A DNA stretch of 18,557 bases, taken from CAYWBI01 sp964456445 (lineage in GTDB: Bacteria; Calditrichota; Calditrichia; Calditrichales; J004). Shown here piece after piece: positions 7,452 to 16,800 of the stretch. The stretch covers positions 1-18,557 of the forward strand of contig CAYWBI010000069.1 of NCBI GenBank assembly GCA_964456445.1, given 5' to 3'. Both the position numbers and the translations under genes were made by a program. The notes beneath the pieces were generated by a model. The model searched no databases. It was not told the DNA's origin and saw only the letters and a list, made by a program, of their open reading frames with translations. Numbering within the stretch: position 1 is the first letter of the stretch; each line of letters opens with the position of its first letter.

Positions 7452-7984
7452 AACCAATAGTTCCTGCTAACTATACAATACTTCTTTCGGAAGAGACCAT
7501 CCAGGCGCGCCTCCGGGAGCTTGGGCAAAAAATCGCCGATGATTTTGAAGGCAGAAAACCCATTTTGATTGGTGTGCTAAACGGCGGGTTTATTTTCCTG
7601 GCGGACCTGATCCGTTATATCCCGCTGGATCTGGAAATCGATTTTTTGCGTATTTCCAGTTACGGAAATGAACGTGAATCCACGGGGCACGTAAAAATTC
7701 TAAAACCTTTGAGTGCGGATATTGCCGGTCGTGATGTAATAATTGTAGAAGATATTGTTGACTCCGGCCTATCGATAAAATTCTTAAATAAAATGTTGAT
7801 GGCTTTTGGTCCACGATCATTAAAAGTTGCAACCCTTTTGCATAAACCATCGAAAACCATAGAAAAGATCAATCTCGATTACGTAGGGTTTGCGATAGAA
7901 GATAAGTTTGTTGTAGGATATGGTTTGGATGACGGACAGGTTAAACGTAACCTTCGTCATATCTATGTCATCGAACCGGATTAA
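7445..7984 (+). CDS. hpt: Hypoxanthine phosphoribosyltransferase
   Basis: The enzyme makes IMP (and usually GMP) from hypoxanthine or guanine and PRPP in cytoplasmic purine salvage. The 179-residue length is standard. The PRPP loop VEDIVDSG is at residues 101-108. IGVLNGGFIFLADLIR and the flexible-loop segment ISSYGNERESTG precede it. KPSKT and the DYVGFAIEDKFVVGYGLDD segment, which holds the purine-binding region, follow it. The ATG at 7445 overlaps the last 7 bases of tilS, suggesting translational coupling. The order tilS-hpt-ftsH is conserved across many bacteria, including Bacillus, which supports all three calls. Guanine preference versus hypoxanthine cannot be settled from sequence. 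Confidence 0.95.
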   Translation: MLKPIVPANYTILLSEETIQARLRELGQKIADDFEGRKPILIGVLNGGFIFLADLIRYIPLDLEIDFLRISSYGNERESTGHVKILKPLSADIAGRDVIIVEDIVDSGLSIKFLNKMLMAFGPRSLKVATLLHKPSKTIEKINLDYVGFAIEDKFVVGYGLDDGQVKRNLRHIYVIEPD

Positions 7985-8013
7985 ACTTTGTATTTAATGA
8001 AATAAGGAAAAAG

Positions 8014-10053
8014 ATGAGTAACAAGGATAAAGACGATAACAAAAAGAACAATCCCCTGAAACAAAAGAACGATGATGAATTCCAATGGAAGAAAATATCC
8101 AAATCCAGCCTGATCTGGCTGGTTGTGTTTTTTGTAGCCATTTTTGTGGCAACCATGTGGTCGGATAACCGTAGTGGCGAAGTTGAAATTTCCTACTCCC
8201 GTTATGTCGAATACCTCAATGCGGGCAAAATCCAACAAGGTGTCATCACCTTAAAAGAAAATGTGTTTCGCGGTCAGCTAAAGGAACCGGAATTTTTTAA
8301 TACCGAGGGTATTGACGCTTCCAGTCAGGCAAGTAAAAAATTTCGGACCATCCTGCCGTTTGTAGATGAGTCGGTGGTAAAATCCTGGAAAGACAATGGT
8401 GTACAATTCAAATTTGTTGATTCATCCGATGAATGGTCTTTGTTTTTGATAAATACCATGCCCTGGCTGCTTTTGATTGTTGCCTGGATATTTATCGCCC
8501 GTCGTATGCAAGGCGGTGGCGCGGGTGGGGGTGGACGCGGCCTGTTCAGTTTTGGAAAAAGTAAGGCGCGCTTACTGACCCCGGATAAGGCGAAGGTCAC
8601 TTTTAATGATGTTGCCGGCGCCGATGAAGCAAAGATGGAACTGGAAGAAATTATCCAGTTTTTAAAATTTCCGCAAAAATTTCAGAAACTCGGCGGTAAA
8701 ATTCCCAAGGGCGCTTTGTTGCTTGGACCTCCCGGGACCGGAAAGACACTTTTGGCAAAAGCCGTAGCGGGTGAAGCGGGCGTACCATTTTTTAGCATGA
8801 GCGGGGCCGATTTTGTCGAGATGTTTGTCGGCGTAGGGGCCAGCAGGGTACGCGATCTGTTTGAGATGGGACGCAAAAACGCCCCGTGTATTATTTTTAT
8901 TGATGAGATCGACGCCGTGGGCCGGCATCGTGGCGCCGGTCTTGGCGGTGGGCATGATGAACGGGAACAAACCCTCAATCAATTGTTGGTTGAAATGGAC
9001 GGCTTTGATACAACCGAGGGTGTTATCCTTATTGCTGCAACCAACCGCCCGGATGTGTTGGATTCGGCTTTATTACGACCGGGCCGGTTTGACAGGCAAA
9101 TTGTTGTGGACCGCCCGGATGTACGGGGCAGGGCCGGTATTCTAAAAGTGCATACCAAGGAAGTGCCGCTTGATGAGTCGGTTAATCTTGAGGCCATTGC
9201 CAAGGGTACGCCAGGGTTGTCCGGCGCCGATATAGCCAATTTGGTGAACGAATCGGCATTGCTTGCCGCCCGCCATGATAAAGAAAAAGTGGGCATGGAT
9301 GATTTTGAGGAAGCAAAGGATAAAATCCTTATGGGCGTCGAACGTAAATCGATGCTAATCTCCGATGAAGAAAAAAAGACGACCGCCTATCATGAAGCAG
9401 GCCATGCCTTAATTGCTAAACTGATACCGGGGCTTGATCCGGTGCATAAAGTAACGATCATTCCAAGAGGGCGTGCATTGGGCATTACCGCATCGCTGCC
9501 CGATGACGATAAACACACCCATTCACGTACCTATCTGGATGCCGAACTGTCCATGTTTTTTGGCGGGCGTATTGCCGAGAAACTTGTCTTTAACGAATTT
9601 ACAACCGGGGCATCCAATGACCTGGAACGCGCCTCGGGGCTGGCGCGCAAAATGGTGACCGAATGGGGAATGTCCGAGAAAATAGGGCCAATCACCTACG
9701 GTCAGAAACAACAGGAAATTTTTCTTGGGCGCGAGATTTCCCAACATAAAGATTACAGCGAGGATATTGCCCGCGAAATTGATGAGGAAATTCGTAAAAT
9801 CCTTTTTAATGCCGAACAGCGGACTGAAAAACTGTTGAAAGAAAACATCGATAAATTGCATATCTTGTCCAATGCTTTGTTGGAACATGAACTGTTAGAT
9901 GGCGATCAGATCGATGCAATATTACGCGGCGAAAAAATAGAGACCACGGCTTTTACAGCGCCATATAACGGAAATTCAGAAAACGGTACGGACGCCGAAA
10001 AGAAAGACATGGGTGATGAAAAAGAACCCGAAAATCAATCCGGGGACGAATAG
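8014..10053 (+). CDS. ftsH: ATP-dependent zinc metalloprotease FtsH
   Basis: FtsH is a hexameric inner-membrane AAA+ protease that degrades misassembled membrane proteins and short-lived regulators; in E. coli it also tunes lipid A synthesis by degrading LpxC. The 679-residue protein has a charged N-terminus, then a first membrane helix (about 33-49), a periplasmic domain, and a second helix (about 142-162). A glycine-rich linker follows. The AAA module has Walker A GPPGTGKT at 238-245, Walker B IIFIDE at 293-298, and a second region of homology with arginine fingers Arg358 and Arg361. The protease has HEAGH at 460-464, and Asp536 in GASNDLERA is the expected third zinc ligand. The last 35 residues are acidic and low complexity. 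The ATG has AAGGA upstream. It closes the tilS-hpt-ftsH block, 29 bases after hpt. Confidence 0.98.
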   Translation: MSNKDKDDNKKNNPLKQKNDDEFQWKKISKSSLIWLVVFFVAIFVATMWSDNRSGEVEISYSRYVEYLNAGKIQQGVITLKENVFRGQLKEPEFFNTEGIDASSQASKKFRTILPFVDESVVKSWKDNGVQFKFVDSSDEWSLFLINTMPWLLLIVAWIFIARRMQGGGAGGGGRGLFSFGKSKARLLTPDKAKVTFNDVAGADEAKMELEEIIQFLKFPQKFQKLGGKIPKGALLLGPPGTGKTLLAKAVAGEAGVPFFSMSGADFVEMFVGVGASRVRDLFEMGRKNAPCIIFIDEIDAVGRHRGAGLGGGHDEREQTLNQLLVEMDGFDTTEGVILIAATNRPDVLDSALLRPGRFDRQIVVDRPDVRGRAGILKVHTKEVPLDESVNLEAIAKGTPGLSGADIANLVNESALLAARHDKEKVGMDDFEEAKDKILMGVERKSMLISDEEKKTTAYHEAGHALIAKLIPGLDPVHKVTIIPRGRALGITASLPDDDKHTHSRTYLDAELSMFFGGRIAEKLVFNEFTTGASNDLERASGLARKMVTEWGMSEKIGPITYGQKQQEIFLGREISQHKDYSEDIAREIDEEIRKILFNAEQRTEKLLKENIDKLHILSNALLEHELLDGDQIDAILRGEKIETTAFTAPYNGNSENGTDAEKKDMGDEKEPENQSGDE

Positions 10054-10055
10054 GG

Positions 10056-10074
10056 TTTCTTTTCTTAAAAGAAA
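10056..10074 (+). repeat. AT-rich inverted repeat just after ftsH
   Basis: TTTCTTTT at 10056-10063 is the exact reverse complement of AAAAGAAA at 10067-10074, with a CTT loop. It begins 2 bases after the ftsH stop. The eight-pair stem has only one G-C pair and no T-run follows on the + strand, so it is not a good intrinsic terminator. It may stabilise the mRNA 3' end, or it may be chance in AT-rich DNA. Confidence 0.35.
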
Positions 10075-10112
10075 AATATTAAAGTATTATCCTTAATCCA
10101 TGTACTTTGGAT

Positions 10113-10158
10113 ACGATATGGTCTTAAAGCCCTATTTAATATTAAGAACCTATATCGT
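10113..10158 (+). repeat. Long imperfect inverted repeat between ftsH and the TPR gene
   Basis: ACGATATGGTCTTAA (10113-10127) matches the reverse complement of TTAAGAACCTATATCGT (10142-10158) if two single bases are bulged in the right arm. This gives fifteen pairs around a 14-base loop (10128-10141). It sits 21 bases before the start codon of the TPR gene, so it could form a hairpin in the 5' leader, act as a transcription pause, or be a protein-binding site. No T-run follows. The pairing is seen directly; the role is not known. Confidence 0.5.
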
Positions 10159-10178
10159 TACAAATAAGAAGCACGATC

Positions 10179-11756
10179 ATGACCCGTATCATTGAACTGC
10201 TTTCCGGGAGTATCCCCGGTGGGATAATATTATTGTCCCTGGCATTGCTTTTTGGAAACCTTACGATCTATTTTCTGCGTTCATCCGGTTTGTTAACAAG
10301 CCGGATGCGCGAAAAATATATCCTTGTAAACACATTCTTTATTGTGGTATATGTCCTTATCTGGGGTTATACCAAGCCAGTACCCCCGCCTGAACGGATA
10401 GTTGTACTCCCGACCCAAACGGATTCATCTATTTTGGTAAACCCGGCGACATTGGAGCTGGCGGAAATTCTGCAAGAAAACCCGGCATTTGTCCAAACAA
10501 AGTTCATAATCCATAAATGGGAATGGATCTATGAAACACTTGGTAAAGACAGCGTTTCATTTTACCGCAGCTGGCATCGCTTAGCCCTCAAGCTCAAACC
10601 CCGCTATCTGATACAAAGTCATAAGTCGGGGGAGAGGGTGATGGTTTCCATCCTGGGACAAGAAGAAATAAAACCTCAAACCAAGTCTTTCCCGTCAGCC
10701 GATTTTCCCCACAATGCCCTGTCTTATATACAGGCAAAGTTAAAACTATATGGGGATGGTGCGCTAAACTTTTATACCCCAAAACCAAAATGGTTATCCG
10801 CCAAAGTTGAAGTTGCCGCGCACCGGTATGACCGGGCAATTTCCTTACTGAACAGCGATTCATCCGCCATAGCAAAGGTCATTGCTGCCAAGGCATGGGT
10901 GGGCAAGGGCCTGCGGATGAAAATCGATCGCATTAAAAGACAATATGTAAAAATGGTCAATCCCGATTTTGAAAAGGCAAAGGGCTTGTTAAACACCCTG
11001 GTCAGACAGCGTAAAAATTTACCGGGGATTGCTTATTTGCTCGGCCGGATGGCCATCAGGGAAGAACGGTACAGCGATGCGGATATTTTTTTAAAGAAAG
11101 CACTGATGGACGATCCCAGGGATGCACGGACATACTACCAGTTAAGTTTTTTATTGAACGAACGGTTACAGGAAATTGGTTATGCAAACCGTATGGAGAT
11201 AATGGAACAGGCTATTCAGTTTGATCCTGCTTATACCCAGGCGGTATATGATTTGGCCAACACTTATTTTACCAGCGGTACCGGTCTGGAAAACGGCAGC
11301 GGCACAATGGCTGCCCGCAAAACCCTGATGCGGTTTTTAAAATTACAGAACAAGGATCCGAAAATCCTATCGATGCTGGCAACTATTGATATGAAGATAA
11401 AAAGATATGATGACGCCCAAAAGATATTTACAGAATTAAACCGGCGTTTCCCTAATGATTCCAATGGGTATTATAACCTCGGGATTCTCTATTTTGCCAA
11501 GCAAGAATATGATAGCGCATTTACGTCTTTCAAAAGGGCCATACAAATCGACAACAACAAGGATGCCATTCTTTATGCCGGGTTAACCGCCGAACGACTT
11601 GGGAAAAAAAATGTAGCCCTGACCTATTATCGTAACCGTGTGAAGTTAAGTACCTCGGAAGATGATAAGTATGCCAGGGAAGCAATGAAAGGGATCCGGC
11701 ATGTCTTACGATCAATGCAAAAGGATAGCACAAACCCGGGAAATAAAATGCAATGA
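10179..11756 (+). CDS. Two-pass membrane protein with C-terminal TPR repeats, function unknown
   Basis: I do not recognise a named family. The 525-residue protein starts with two hydrophobic helices (about 13-33 and 47-64), separated by a short basic loop, so the bulk probably faces one side of the inner membrane. After a PVPPPE linker, RIVVLPT begins a domain (about 72-190) that resembles, by its opening strand, TolB-N or CsgG/FlgO-type domains; this is weak. From about residue 264 to 505 the sequence is helical with TPR signatures such as GIAYLLGRMAIREERYSDAD and GYYNLGILYFAKQEYDSAF. At least four repeats are visible. A scaffold or assembly role is the natural inference. The stop TGA overlaps the folP start ATG (ATGA), so the two are coupled. 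The start ATG at 10179 lacks a strong ribosome binding site. Confidence 0.8.
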   Translation: MTRIIELLSGSIPGGIILLSLALLFGNLTIYFLRSSGLLTSRMREKYILVNTFFIVVYVLIWGYTKPVPPPERIVVLPTQTDSSILVNPATLELAEILQENPAFVQTKFIIHKWEWIYETLGKDSVSFYRSWHRLALKLKPRYLIQSHKSGERVMVSILGQEEIKPQTKSFPSADFPHNALSYIQAKLKLYGDGALNFYTPKPKWLSAKVEVAAHRYDRAISLLNSDSSAIAKVIAAKAWVGKGLRMKIDRIKRQYVKMVNPDFEKAKGLLNTLVRQRKNLPGIAYLLGRMAIREERYSDADIFLKKALMDDPRDARTYYQLSFLLNERLQEIGYANRMEIMEQAIQFDPAYTQAVYDLANTYFTSGTGLENGSGTMAARKTLMRFLKLQNKDPKILSMLATIDMKIKRYDDAQKIFTELNRRFPNDSNGYYNLGILYFAKQEYDSAFTSFKRAIQIDNNKDAILYAGLTAERLGKKNVALTYYRNRVKLSTSEDDKYAREAMKGIRHVLRSMQKDSTNPGNKMQ

Positions 11757-12901
11757 ATGCGCGCATGATGCACATTAACAGTGTAAAATATGCACGGAGG
11801 CTCGAATCTTTTTTTGGATTGCAGCCCGATATAATTCCGGTGGACGCTTTTTTATTTGAAATTAAATGGCCGCTGTCCACAGCCGAATTTGACTATTTGG
11901 GGCAATTTTCCCCGGGCCTAAAAGTATTAAGCCAAAGTAGGCAGGGATTTATTCTGCGGGTTATGCCCGGTTGCATTTCCTGGGAAAAACTTACGGCCGG
12001 TTATCCATTTAGCGCCGCCCTGCAATCGTTCGTTATCAAACTAAGAGGCTATTTTTCCGGCCCTGCCAACAGGTGTTGGGATTTAAAACAGAAACGCTGT
12101 CTGAATTTTGATCAACTGCCATTGATCATGGGGATACTTAATGTAACCCCTGATTCGTTTTCCGACGGTGGAATCTATTTTGACCATGAAAAAGCGCGGG
12201 CCCATGCCTTAAAAATGGAAGCAGATGGCGCGGACATTATCGATATTGGGGGCGAGTCAAGCCGCCCGGGGGCCACACCCATATCCGCCGCGGATGAAAT
12301 GGCCCGTATTGTGCCGGTTATCGAACAAATCCGAAAAGAAAGTTCCATTGTTATTTCCGTTGATACCTATAAAAGCGCGGTGGCCGAAGCCGCCCTGGCA
12401 GCGGGCGCCGATCTCATCAATGATATAACTGGTACGGATTTTGATGTGAATATGAAGAAGACCATAAAAAAATATAAATGCCCGGTAGTGATTATGCACA
12501 TGCAAGGAAGTCCACAAACCATGCAAGCCAACCCTGTTTATAAGGATGTTGTAGATGATGTTTGCAATTATTTAGAAAAAAAAGCTGATGAGATTGCCGA
12601 ATTGAACGATTCTATGATTATTCTTGATCCCGGTATCGGTTTTGGAAAAACGGTTGAACATAATTTACAGCTTATTGCCCGGCTTAAAAATTTTACATTC
12701 GCCGGCTACCCGCTGTTGGTTGGTTTATCAAAAAAATCATTTATCGGAAAAGTGCTAAACAACACGGTTGATGAACGATTGGCAGGTGGCTTGACCGCCG
12801 ATATACTGTCTGTTTTAAACGGCGCGGAAATTTTACGTGTACACGATGTACGGGCGGCCAGCGATGCCAGGACCATGCTTTCGGTCGTTGGCAATATTTA
12901 A
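11753..12901 (+). CDS. folP: Dihydropteroate synthase with N-terminal extension
   Basis: FolP joins para-aminobenzoate to dihydropterin pyrophosphate to form dihydropteroate, a precursor of folate. The catalytic TIM barrel starts at MGILNVTPDSFSDGG (residues 126-140). It continues through DIGGESSRPGA, SVDTYK (202-207), INDITG, MHMQG, LDPGIGFGKT, GLSKKSFIG and RVHD (362-365). All pterin and pABA-site motifs are intact. The protein is 382 residues, about 100 more than a standard FolP, because residues 1 to about 120 form an extra N-terminal region without these motifs. The ATG at 11753 overlaps the TPR gene stop by 4 bases; an ATG at 11757 is an in-frame neighbour only if shifted, so 11753 is preferred. 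pABA derives from chorismate, a link to the aro genes upstream. Confidence 0.95.
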   Translation: MNARMMHINSVKYARRLESFFGLQPDIIPVDAFLFEIKWPLSTAEFDYLGQFSPGLKVLSQSRQGFILRVMPGCISWEKLTAGYPFSAALQSFVIKLRGYFSGPANRCWDLKQKRCLNFDQLPLIMGILNVTPDSFSDGGIYFDHEKARAHALKMEADGADIIDIGGESSRPGATPISAADEMARIVPVIEQIRKESSIVISVDTYKSAVAEAALAAGADLINDITGTDFDVNMKKTIKKYKCPVVIMHMQGSPQTMQANPVYKDVVDDVCNYLEKKADEIAELNDSMIILDPGIGFGKTVEHNLQLIARLKNFTFAGYPLLVGLSKKSFIGKVLNNTVDERLAGGLTADILSVLNGAEILRVHDVRAASDARTMLSVVGNI

Positions 12902-12910
12902 TACGCCATG

Positions 12911-12924
12911 GTGATAAATATCAC
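12911..12924. promoter_or_regulatory. Palindrome GTGATAAATATCAC upstream of cdaA
   Basis: A near-perfect palindrome with five-base arms GTGAT and ATCAC around AAAT, 88 bases before cdaA and 9 after the folP stop. TGAT-N4-ATCA is the general shape of sites bound by CRP/FNR-family regulators, but AT-rich palindromes of this size occur by chance. The following bases are A-rich, not T-rich, on the + strand, so it is not a terminator for folP. Role inferred only. Confidence 0.25.
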
Positions 12925-13011
12925 TAAAAAAATAATTTTTATAGAAAGCTGCGCAATTTTGATTTATATTTAAAGAATTCTTCTTTATTAACGAGAGTAG
13001 CATTACTAAAT

Positions 13012-13818
13012 ATGTTGTTTAAAATAGGCTTTTTGCCCATAACGTTCATCGACCTGATTGATGTTCTTATAGTAACCACCCTGATTTATAAGTTATATCA
13101 GTTTCTAAAAGGCAGCGTGGCAATCAGGATGTTTATTGGACTTTTGCTTATTTTACTGTTCTCTGTGATTGGTGATTTGTTTAATATGAGCGCCCTTTCC
13201 TGGATTATGTCAGGATTGAAGACGGTTTGGCTGCTTGCCTTTGTTATAGTTTTCCAGCCGGAACTGAGACGCTTACTTATATATCTTGGGCAAAATAAGC
13301 TGATACAAAAATTCGTTCGTGTCGGGGATTTAAACTTTACCGACCAACTTGTAAATACGGCGCTGGATTTATCCAAAAAAAATTATGGCGCACTCATTGT
13401 TATTTTACGGGATATGGGTTTGAAAAATATAATTGAAACCGGGCTTATGATACAGGCAAAACTATCGGACCAGCTCCTGAGCTCAGTTTTTATTCCCCGT
13501 TCCCCATTACACGATGGCGCCGTTGTATTGCAGGACGATATCATTATTGCCGCAAAGTGCTTGTTGCCGCTCTCGCAGAACCCGGATCTTGATCCTTCGT
13601 TGGGGACACGTCATCGTGCGGCTCTTGGGCTTTCCGAGCAGTCGGATGCCTTTATATTGATCGTATCGGAAGAGACCGGCATGATTTCTTATGCGGAAAA
13701 TGGTAAACTTGTGCGTGGATTGACCGAAAACTTATTACGTAAAAAACTGGATGAAATATTTTCTGTCAAGCCGGAAGAGAAAAGCGGCTGGCATTTTAAT
13801 TTATTGACTAATAATTGA
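13012..13818 (+). CDS. cdaA: Membrane diadenylate cyclase (c-di-AMP synthase)
   Basis: CdaA (also called DacA) condenses two ATP into cyclic di-AMP, a second messenger for potassium, osmotic and cell-wall homeostasis. The 268-residue protein has three N-terminal membrane helices (about 10-30, 37-56, 62-82), a short linker, and the DAC domain. There the DGA motif (168-170) in PRSPLHDGAVVL and the RHR motif (200-202) in GTRHRAALGLSE mark the active site. VSEETGMIS and the C-terminal tail match the family. The ATG at 13012 is preceded by a weak GAGAG. No cdaR or glmM, the Firmicutes partners, is nearby. The folP-cdaA adjacency is instead common in Bacteroidota and Chlorobiota. A 110-base gap upstream may hold its promoter; downstream only 31 bases precede the secreted protein. 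Confidence 0.94.
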   Translation: MLFKIGFLPITFIDLIDVLIVTTLIYKLYQFLKGSVAIRMFIGLLLILLFSVIGDLFNMSALSWIMSGLKTVWLLAFVIVFQPELRRLLIYLGQNKLIQKFVRVGDLNFTDQLVNTALDLSKKNYGALIVILRDMGLKNIIETGLMIQAKLSDQLLSSVFIPRSPLHDGAVVLQDDIIIAAKCLLPLSQNPDLDPSLGTRHRAALGLSEQSDAFILIVSEETGMISYAENGKLVRGLTENLLRKKLDEIFSVKPEEKSGWHFNLLTNN

Positions 13819-13836
13819 AAAAATCACCTTAAAAAA

Positions 13837-13842
13837 GAGGAG
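13837..13842 (+). promoter_or_regulatory. Ribosome binding site that fixes the start of the secreted protein
   Basis: GAGGAG lies seven bases before the ATG at 13850. It is the clearest Shine-Dalgarno sequence in the window. An in-frame TTG at 13844 is only one base after it, too close to serve as a start, so ATG 13850 is chosen. Confidence 0.75.
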
Positions 13843-13849
13843 CTTGACC

Positions 13850-16800
13850 ATGGGCTTTGGGTACTTTCAAAAAATGCGGGGATATTTATTAATATCCTTA
13901 TTGATGTCTCTGTTTATAGGCATGACATCGGCTTTTGCCGCAAATATTTCTTCTACTGGCAGCGGTGGAAATTGGTCGGCAACATCAACCTGGGTTGGAG
14001 GCGTCGTTCCCCTTGCCGCAGATAATGTTACCATTGTAGCCGGGGCCACGGTCACACTTGATGTGCCAAGCGCTACTGTTACCGCATTCACCATCGATGC
14101 CACGGGCGTTTTTGATATAAATGCCAATTCGTTTACGGCGACCGGTGCGCTTACCCTTAATGGTGCATTTAGAGATGGATCGGGAGGCGGTGTGTTCACT
14201 CTCGGAGGGAATTATACGATCAACTCGGGCGGTGTCTTTAATGACAACGGTAATGGAATAAGTATAGTTTTTAATGGTTCGGGTACACAAACCATAAGCG
14301 GGACCTATGCAAGCGCCTCTTTAGAGTTTTACGATTTTACAGTTAGTGGCACCGGTACCGTAGATAATAATTTATCCACGAACATTATTGTAAACCGCTA
14401 CCTACAATCCGGTGGTATTTTTCTTGCGGGTACCGGTACATATACTTTAGGGTTTAGTGGTACCATTAACGGCTATGTCTTTGACAAGAGTGGTGGTACT
14501 TTTACCGCAGAGACGGCAACCCTGAAAATAGCAAGTAGCGTTAATATTCGCATGAGAATAGACGCTTCAACATCATTTTATGCCATTACCCATGCGCCTC
14601 CTACCGGTGCAAGGGTGCTGAGTTTTGATGAATCAAATGCCGCTAGCGCCACTTACACCATCACAAACTCACTGAATATTAATCCTAATTCCAATGGGGT
14701 TGCATTTTTGAATCAAGCGGACATGGCGTATTCAGGAACAACAACCCTGAGTTATACAACGAGTAATAGTCTGACGATTGGCAATGAATGGCCAAGTACC
14801 AGTTCACCCACCAATGTAACGGTAAACTCAACGGCCACCTTTACACTTGGAACAAGCCGGACGGTAAGCGGCACATTTACCCAAACCGGTGGGAGTACAT
14901 TTGATGTATCCGGTGGGACGTTTACAATTAACGGTACCTTTTCTAAAGGTTCCGGTTCTTTTACAACGAGCGTCGGCACCCTGGCTTATGGCGCTTCGGC
15001 CTTATTAAATTATACGGCTACACAAACAGCGGGTGTGGAATGGAAGGCAACGGTGCCAAATGTGACTATAAGTGCAGGCACTGTTACGCTTGCAGCGGCC
15101 TCAGGTACAAGAACTATAACCAATGCTTTAACCGTAACAAGTACGCTTACCGCAAATGACAATGCATTAAGTAGTGGGACATTAACCGATAATGGTACTA
15201 TTACCACCACCAATGTATCTGTCTCCGTAAGCGGTACAAGCAGCTTTGGTAACTCGTCATCTTTGAATACCGGCAGTGGTGCGGTTAATTTGACGGGTAA
15301 TGTTACCATGGGTTACAGCTCACAGATTGTTACGACCGGGTCTGCAACTATGGAAGGAAGCCTTGACGTTACCGGCGGCGCTACAGTGGGTACAAGTACG
15401 GCCGGTACCCTTGTAATGGGCGGCTCTTCTACGGCTACGGTCAATGTGGATGGATCACTTACAATTTTTGATTTTACCGTAAATAAAACAGGCGGAGCAT
15501 CAACGATTGTTACGCCAAGCAGTAGCGTACAGTTTAAATTTAATACAAACGCTACCCTTTATGTGCAAATGGGCGTTTTGCAAATGACATCCAGTTCACA
15601 ATTTTTAAATACAGGTGGTGCAAATATCTCCGCTTCGGACAATGTAACCCTAAAGGTGGGGGCGTCAGGTACATTAAAGACGGCTGATGTTTCTATCACC
15701 GGTTTCAATGTGTTCACACTGGCCGACCAAAGTACGATAGAGTTTAGTGGAGCTGCGGCCCAGGATGTTCCGGCGGCCACTTATGGAAATATTACGGTTT
15801 CCACAACCCACAGCAGTGGAGCTACTTTGGCTGGGGACATTACACTGCAGACCAATTCAACTGTAACGGTTGCAACCAGCAGCCGTTTAAATTTTAATGG
15901 CAAAGTTATTACACATCCGGGCACAAATTCAGATGATCTGATTGTTTCCAGCAGTGCATCACTTTACACAGACGGTACAAGTATCACCGGTTTCAATACC
16001 TTTTCCAGCCTGGCAGGCACCGTTGTGTTTAATGGTACATCACAAGAAACAATGCCAAGTGCAACGTACGCAAATGTCACGATCAACAATGCAGGTGGTG
16101 TTGCTTTAGGTGGTACGGCAACGGTGACAACGACATTAACCTTTACCAATGGAACGGTTACATCTACCTCAACAAATTTATTGACTTTAGGGGTCAGCGC
16201 AACGGCAACGCCAAGTTCATCCAGCTTTGTCCTGGGCCCGGTGGCGCGGGCGACCGATGGCACCGTTACCTCTTTTTCCTTTCCGGTTGGTATTGGCACA
16301 AATCTCAGAAAAGTAAGCCTGTCTTTTGCCACGGCGCCGGCAACAAGCAATACCATAACAGCCGAAGCCAAGGGAACGGCAACCGGGGCTACATCAAGCG
16401 ACCCCGATATTAAAACTGTTGAGGATGACGGCTATTGGACAATAAGCACAACTTTGGGAACGATTCCGAATTACTCAGGTACGTTTACAACAACCAATTT
16501 TGTTCCGTCCATCACGTCATCATCAAATGTGACCATGGTGCGTGGAACAACCCCGAACTTTGATACACAGGGAACATCGCAATCTTCAGCCACGGATCAA
16601 GTAACCGCAAGTTTTACAACGAGTTTTGGCGATTTTGCCGTGGGTAATTTGACGTCAACTTATACCTGGACAGGAACAACAAATAATAACTGGAGTGTGG
16701 GAACCAACTGGGATTTGGGCTCGGCGCCGGGCAATGGCGATGTGGTTTCAATCCCTACCGCTTCAACGGTGCTTTATGACGCCGGTGTTACGACAACAAA

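Noticed and set aside
8514..8550. Glycine-rich low-complexity stretch in FtsH.
   Set aside because: A glycine-rich linker after the second membrane helix is a normal part of FtsH.
13844..13849. TTG start for the secreted protein.
   Set aside because: Only one base after GAGGAG, too close to it; ATG 13850 is correctly spaced.
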